From Chloroflexota bacterium (GTDB lineage Bacteria; Chloroflexota; Dehalococcoidia; Lucifugimonadales; UBA3495): a stretch of 64,000 nt of DNA. The notes under the pieces were generated by a model. That model saw only the letters and a list, made by a program, of their open reading frames with translations. It had not been told where the DNA came from and did not search any database. Positions 61,100 through 64,000 of the stretch are shown piece after piece; position 1 is the first letter of the stretch; each line of letters begins with the position of its first letter. The position numbers were made by a program, and so were the translations under genes. Location: NCBI GenBank assembly GCA_028873965.1, contig JAPPMU010000042.1, positions 155,763 through 219,762 of the forward strand. Direction: 5' to 3'.

Positions 61100-61842
61100 T
61101 GCTCTTCGGTTGGGAGCTCGCTGTCATCCTGGCGGCGCTGCTGCTGGGATCGTTCGTCTTCAGCGCCGTGGGGTTCGGCATGGCGCTGTCCATGGCCCCG
61201 ATCCTGCTGCTGATACTGGCTCCGCGCCAGGTAGTGGTTCTGTCCAACGCGATGATCGTCGTGGCCACGGTGCTGATTCTATTCCAGACCTGGCGCGCGT
61301 TTCGCTGGCGGCAATCGTGGCTGTTCATCGTCTCCGGCTTGCCGCCGGTGCCCCTGGGGGTGCTGCTGCTCAGCGTCGCCGCGCCCACCGCGCTCCGATT
61401 ATCCATCGTGAGTTTGATCCTGGTGATCGCCTTGCTCACGCTGTTCAACGTCCGGCTGCCCGCTGCTCGCACCAGGTGGGCCGCCGTCGGTTTCGGCTTT
61501 ACCACCACCCTGTTGACCACGACCCTGAGCATCGGCGGGCCGGTGGCCGCCATCTACGCCATCGAGCAGGACTGGCCCCGGGAGACCATGCGCGCCACCC
61601 TGGCGGTGTATTTCCTGCTGGCCGGCGTGCTGGGATTGGCGCTGTATTACCTGGTGGGGCTGATCCCCCAGGAAGTGGAACTGGAAATGGCGGTCGGGAT
61701 CCCGGTGGTGATGATCGGCTCGACGCTGGGCGGATGGACGGCTCGCCGCATGAGCCTGCGCGTTTTCCGCTACGCCGTGCTTTTCGTCATCATAGGAGGC
61801 AGTGCGTCATTGCTGATCCGGGAGATCACGCGATTGATTTAG
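61099..61842 (+). CDS. TauE/SafE-family membrane transporter
   Basis: The product is 247 residues with about eight hydrophobic helices. It has the family-typical GSFVFSAVGFGMALSMAPILLL near the N-terminus and a second similar half starting TTTLLTTTLSIGGPVAAIYA. Members export sulfite, sulfonates or other organic anions. It is coupled to the AcoX-like gene by TGATG and ends at a strong terminator. Confidence 0.85.
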   Translation: MLFGWELAVILAALLLGSFVFSAVGFGMALSMAPILLLILAPRQVVVLSNAMIVVATVLILFQTWRAFRWRQSWLFIVSGLPPVPLGVLLLSVAAPTALRLSIVSLILVIALLTLFNVRLPAARTRWAAVGFGFTTTLLTTTLSIGGPVAAIYAIEQDWPRETMRATLAVYFLLAGVLGLALYYLVGLIPQEVELEMAVGIPVVMIGSTLGGWTARRMSLRVFRYAVLFVIIGGSASLLIREITRLI

Positions 61843-61864
61843 GGGCGGGTTGCAGACCCGCCCC
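61842..61864. terminator. Bidirectional terminator between the TauE-like gene and trxB
   Basis: The perfect 9-bp stem GGGGCGGGT-tgcag-ACCCGCCCC starts at the stop of the plus-strand gene and lies 35 bp past the stop of the minus-strand trxB. Short T-rich runs flank it on the plus side only. Confidence 0.75.
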
Positions 61865-61899
61865 TTCGATCTCGCTGTGCCTCGCAAGCCGTCCACGAT

Positions 61900-62820
61900 C
61901 TACGACGACAGATCGTGGAAAGCCGTCAGCGCGGCCGTGATCCCGTCCCCAACCGCGGCTCCCAGCTGCCTGGTGGATTCCGCCCGCGCGTCGCCGCACA
62001 CGTAAACCCGGGGAATGTTGGTCCTCATGTGCAGGTCGCTGCGGATGTGGCCCAGCTCATCCATGTCCAACTGGTCCTTGAAAGCCTCCGTGTTGGGATG
62101 GAAGCCGACGTACACGAAGGCTGCGGCGGTGGGATAGTCGTACACCTCGTCCGTTTTCAGGTTCTTGACCCGTGCCGCCTCCAGCACGTCGTTGCCTACA
62201 AACTCCTCGACCACGTGGCTCCACAGCCATTTGTACTTGGGGTTGGAGAAGGCGCGGTCTTGCAGCACCTTGGTGGCGCGAAGCTCGTCGCGGCGATGGA
62301 TTATGGTGACCGAGTTGCAGATGCCAGTCAGGTAGTAGCTCTCGTCCATGGCAGAATCACCGCCACCGACCACCACCACGTCCTGGCCCCGGAAGAAGTT
62401 CCCGTCACAGACCGCGCAATAGGAAACCCCGCGTCCGCCGAACTCGTCCTCGCCGGGCACTCCCAACTTGTTGTGGGAGCCGCCGGTGGCGATAATCAGG
62501 GCCCGCGCCGTGAAATCGCCTTCGGAAGTCCGGATCAGCTTCCGGTCCTCGTACAGGTTTTCCACGCCTTCAATCTCGGCAAACTCCGTCTTGGCCCCGA
62601 AACGCTCGGCCTGGTTGTACATCTCATCGGCGAGCTCCTGCCCCTTCACGCCATCCCGAAACCCGGGGTAGTTCTCAATCTCGTCGGTGATCAGCAGTTG
62701 ACCGCCCGGACCGATGCTTTCGATCATCAGCGTGCTCAGCATCGCGCGCGTCGAGTAGAGCCCCGCCGACATGCCGGCGGCCCCGGCGCCAAGAATCACA
62801 ACATCGTAGTCGTTGGACAT
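61900..62820 (-). CDS. trxB: Thioredoxin reductase
   Basis: The product is 306 residues from the ATG at 62820, with GGAGGA 9 nt upstream. The FAD motif is VVILGAGAAGMSAG, the redox pair is Cys135 and Cys138 (SYCAVCDG) and the NADPH motif is VVVGGGDSAMDES. It ends with the FAD segment VYVCGDARAE. It follows the epimerase gene by 16 bp. A close relative, ferredoxin/flavodoxin-NADP reductase, lacks the CxxC seen here. Confidence 0.95.
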   Translation of the reverse strand: MSNDYDVVILGAGAAGMSAGLYSTRAMLSTLMIESIGPGGQLLITDEIENYPGFRDGVKGQELADEMYNQAERFGAKTEFAEIEGVENLYEDRKLIRTSEGDFTARALIIATGGSHNKLGVPGEDEFGGRGVSYCAVCDGNFFRGQDVVVVGGGDSAMDESYYLTGICNSVTIIHRRDELRATKVLQDRAFSNPKYKWLWSHVVEEFVGNDVLEAARVKNLKTDEVYDYPTAAAFVYVGFHPNTEAFKDQLDMDELGHIRSDLHMRTNIPRVYVCGDARAESTRQLGAAVGDGITAALTAFHDLSS

Positions 62821-62836
62821 CTGGGGGATTCCTCCT

Positions 62837-63886
62837 TCACCTGTTGGATCCGTTGCCGGCCGCTTGCGCCGGGTTGGCGCGATGGCGTCGGCGCTCCGTC
62901 GTAACGCCCACACGGTTGGCGCGATGCGATAAGGAAACTCTGACGTACTCCACGGAACGCCGCAGGCCCTCTCGCAACGGCACTTGCGGCGTCCATCTCA
63001 ATTCTTGCTCCGCGCGCGTGGAGTCCAAAGCGATGCTGAGCACCTCTCCGGCGCGTCGGGGGCGATAGTCCGGCTCCTGGTCGAATTCGGTGATTTCCTG
63101 GAGCATCTCGTAGATTCGCGCTACGCTCACCGGCTGCCCGGTGCCGATGTTGTAAGTCCTGCCGTGTCCCCGGTTGATGGCCGCCAGGTTGGCCTGAACC
63201 ACGTCCAGCACGTAAACGAAATCGCGTTCCTGGAGGCCGTCACCGAAGATTTGCGGCCGACGCCCGTTCAGCATCATCCCGGTGAAGATGGCGACGACGC
63301 CGGCCTCGCCATCGGGATTCTGCCCCGGGCCGTAAACGTTGGCATATCGGAGGATCGTGTAATCCAACCCGTAGGTCTCGTGAAAGAGCTCCAGGTACTG
63401 CTCGCCGACGTACTTGGACAAGGCGTAGGGAGTGAGCGGGTTAATCGGCGTATTCTCGTCGCAGGGTATCGTCTCCGGATCGCCGTAGATCGCGCCGCCG
63501 GTGGACGAAAAGATGAACTTCTCCACCCCTTCCGCGGCCGCGGCCGCAATCAGCCGGATCGTGCCCATGACGTTGGCATCGGCGTCGGCCACCGGATCAA
63601 TGGCCGACTGGCGGACGCTGCTCTGAGCCGCCAGGTGAAATACGATCTCCGGTCGTTCCCGCTGGATGATTTGATTCAGCCGGACATCGTTCAGGTCGGC
63701 GTGATAAAAGGTCGTCCCGTGGCTTACGTTGCGCAACTGGCCGCTGCTGAGGTTGTCCACCACCGCCACGTCGTACCCGTTGTCCAGCAACCCGTCAACC
63801 AGGTGCGAACCGATGAAGCCGGCCCCGCCGGTTACCAGAGCTTTGGTCCGTCGTGTCAACTTGTTACGTCCGTTGCGTTCGATCAT
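62837..63886 (-). CDS. NAD-dependent sugar-nucleotide epimerase/dehydratase (GalE-like)
   Basis: The product is 349 residues from the ATG at 63886. The NAD-binding motif is ALVTGGAGFIGSHLVDGLL, and the catalytic Ser/Tyr/Lys are in FSSTGGAIYG and YALSKYVGEQYL. It is a UDP-glucose 4-epimerase-like or dTDP-sugar-modifying enzyme. The C-terminus has a basic tail of about 35 residues beyond the usual fold. It is upstream of trxB, and the space up to the window end holds a family A element. Confidence 0.88.
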   Translation of the reverse strand: MIERNGRNKLTRRTKALVTGGAGFIGSHLVDGLLDNGYDVAVVDNLSSGQLRNVSHGTTFYHADLNDVRLNQIIQRERPEIVFHLAAQSSVRQSAIDPVADADANVMGTIRLIAAAAAEGVEKFIFSSTGGAIYGDPETIPCDENTPINPLTPYALSKYVGEQYLELFHETYGLDYTILRYANVYGPGQNPDGEAGVVAIFTGMMLNGRRPQIFGDGLQERDFVYVLDVVQANLAAINRGHGRTYNIGTGQPVSVARIYEMLQEITEFDQEPDYRPRRAGEVLSIALDSTRAEQELRWTPQVPLREGLRRSVEYVRVSLSHRANRVGVTTERRRHRANPAQAAGNGSNR

Positions 63887-63952
63887 GCTGATCGCAAATC
63901 GTCTTCTATCGTAATTCAAACCGCAGTGACCGGCAAGCGACACCCTTCCCTC

Positions 63953-64000
63953 GTAACTGTTCAGATTTGATGTGACCAGCCCACCCCAAAACCGTCATAC
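63953..64000. mobile_element. MITE-like element family A, copy 3 (left 48 bp, cut by the window edge)
   Basis: It begins with GTAACTGTTCAG and continues as in the copies at 3050 and 21219 to the window end. The 8 bp before it (63945-63952) are CTTCCCTC, the expected target duplication. Confidence 0.85.

Noticed and set aside
1..64000. tRNA or rRNA genes
   Set aside because: I looked for T-loop motifs (GGTTCRANTCC) in plausible cloverleaf contexts and found none. Chance matches lie inside coding regions.

Overview
The window looks like chromosomal sequence from a GC-rich, aerobic, free-living bacterium, most likely a member of the Chloroflexota (SAR202/Dehalococcoidia-like). This is an inference. 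It rests on a caa3-type oxidase operon with cytochrome c fused to two subunits, paired CaiB/BaiF CoA-transferases next to an acetamidase/formamidase and a thiolase plus DUF35 pair, an Agl23-type (TIGR03663) membrane glycosyltransferase, and many small palindromic repeats. I saw no rRNA, tRNA, CRISPR array, integrase, transposase or phage gene.

Layout. At 0.1-3 kb a response regulator and histidine kinase are followed by a secreted LTxxQ-type protein, resembling an envelope-stress module. At 3.3-5.4 kb there is an isolated NuoE/NuoF-like diaphorase pair, then a large alpha/beta hydrolase. At 7.9-11.4 kb dapB, asd and dapA form a lysine/diaminopimelate cluster, interrupted by palindromic elements and a near-consensus sigma70 promoter. 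At 11.5-17.4 kb lie an NYN nuclease, cmk-plsC and comEA-comEC. At 17.8-22.7 kb there is a run of minus-strand genes (kinase-like, DUF952, serine hydrolase, FmdB-type zinc ribbon, TrmO, alpha/beta hydrolase). At 22.9-30 kb is a complete ctaA-ctaB-coxB-coxA-coxC-coxD heme/oxidase locus.

At 30.2-40.2 kb is an accessory-looking stretch. It holds a pentapeptide-repeat/DUF433 antitoxin with a PIN-like toxin, two coupled CaiB/BaiF CoA-transferases, a VapBC45-like pair whose toxin lacks a normal start, an acetamidase/formamidase, a frameshifted DUF1016 nuclease gene, and a DUF35-thiolase pair. At 40.3-44.7 kb is the most unusual locus. It encodes a 747-749 residue protein joining a degenerate HD-like region, a chorismate-mutase-like domain and an archaeal/eukaryotic-type tryptophanyl-tRNA synthetase-like domain that lacks KMSKS. 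Two tiny membrane proteins, an ordinary bacterial trpS and a PD-(D/E)XK-like protein follow on the same strand. At 44.8-49.6 kb are a hydrolase, a membrane protein and gyrA, coupled to a catalytically degenerate class I glutamine amidotransferase. At 49.7-51 kb are HicBA and VapBC toxin-antitoxin pairs. At 51-64 kb are an FAD oxidoreductase, a flippase-like protein, three tandem paralogues, the Agl23-like protein, an amidase, an AcoX/NAD-kinase-like protein, a TauE-like transporter, trxB and a sugar epimerase.

Small non-autonomous elements are a second theme. One 176-bp family has 22-bp imperfect terminal inverted repeats and exact 8-bp target duplications at two complete copies, and a third copy runs off the right edge. 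A second, 164-bp family is tandemly duplicated with three copies of a 10-bp target sequence directly upstream of the dapA promoter. Other palindromic elements lie inside the thiolase-DUF35 and comEA-comEC gene pairs. Four toxin-antitoxin loci add to the impression of a genome that tolerates many selfish elements.
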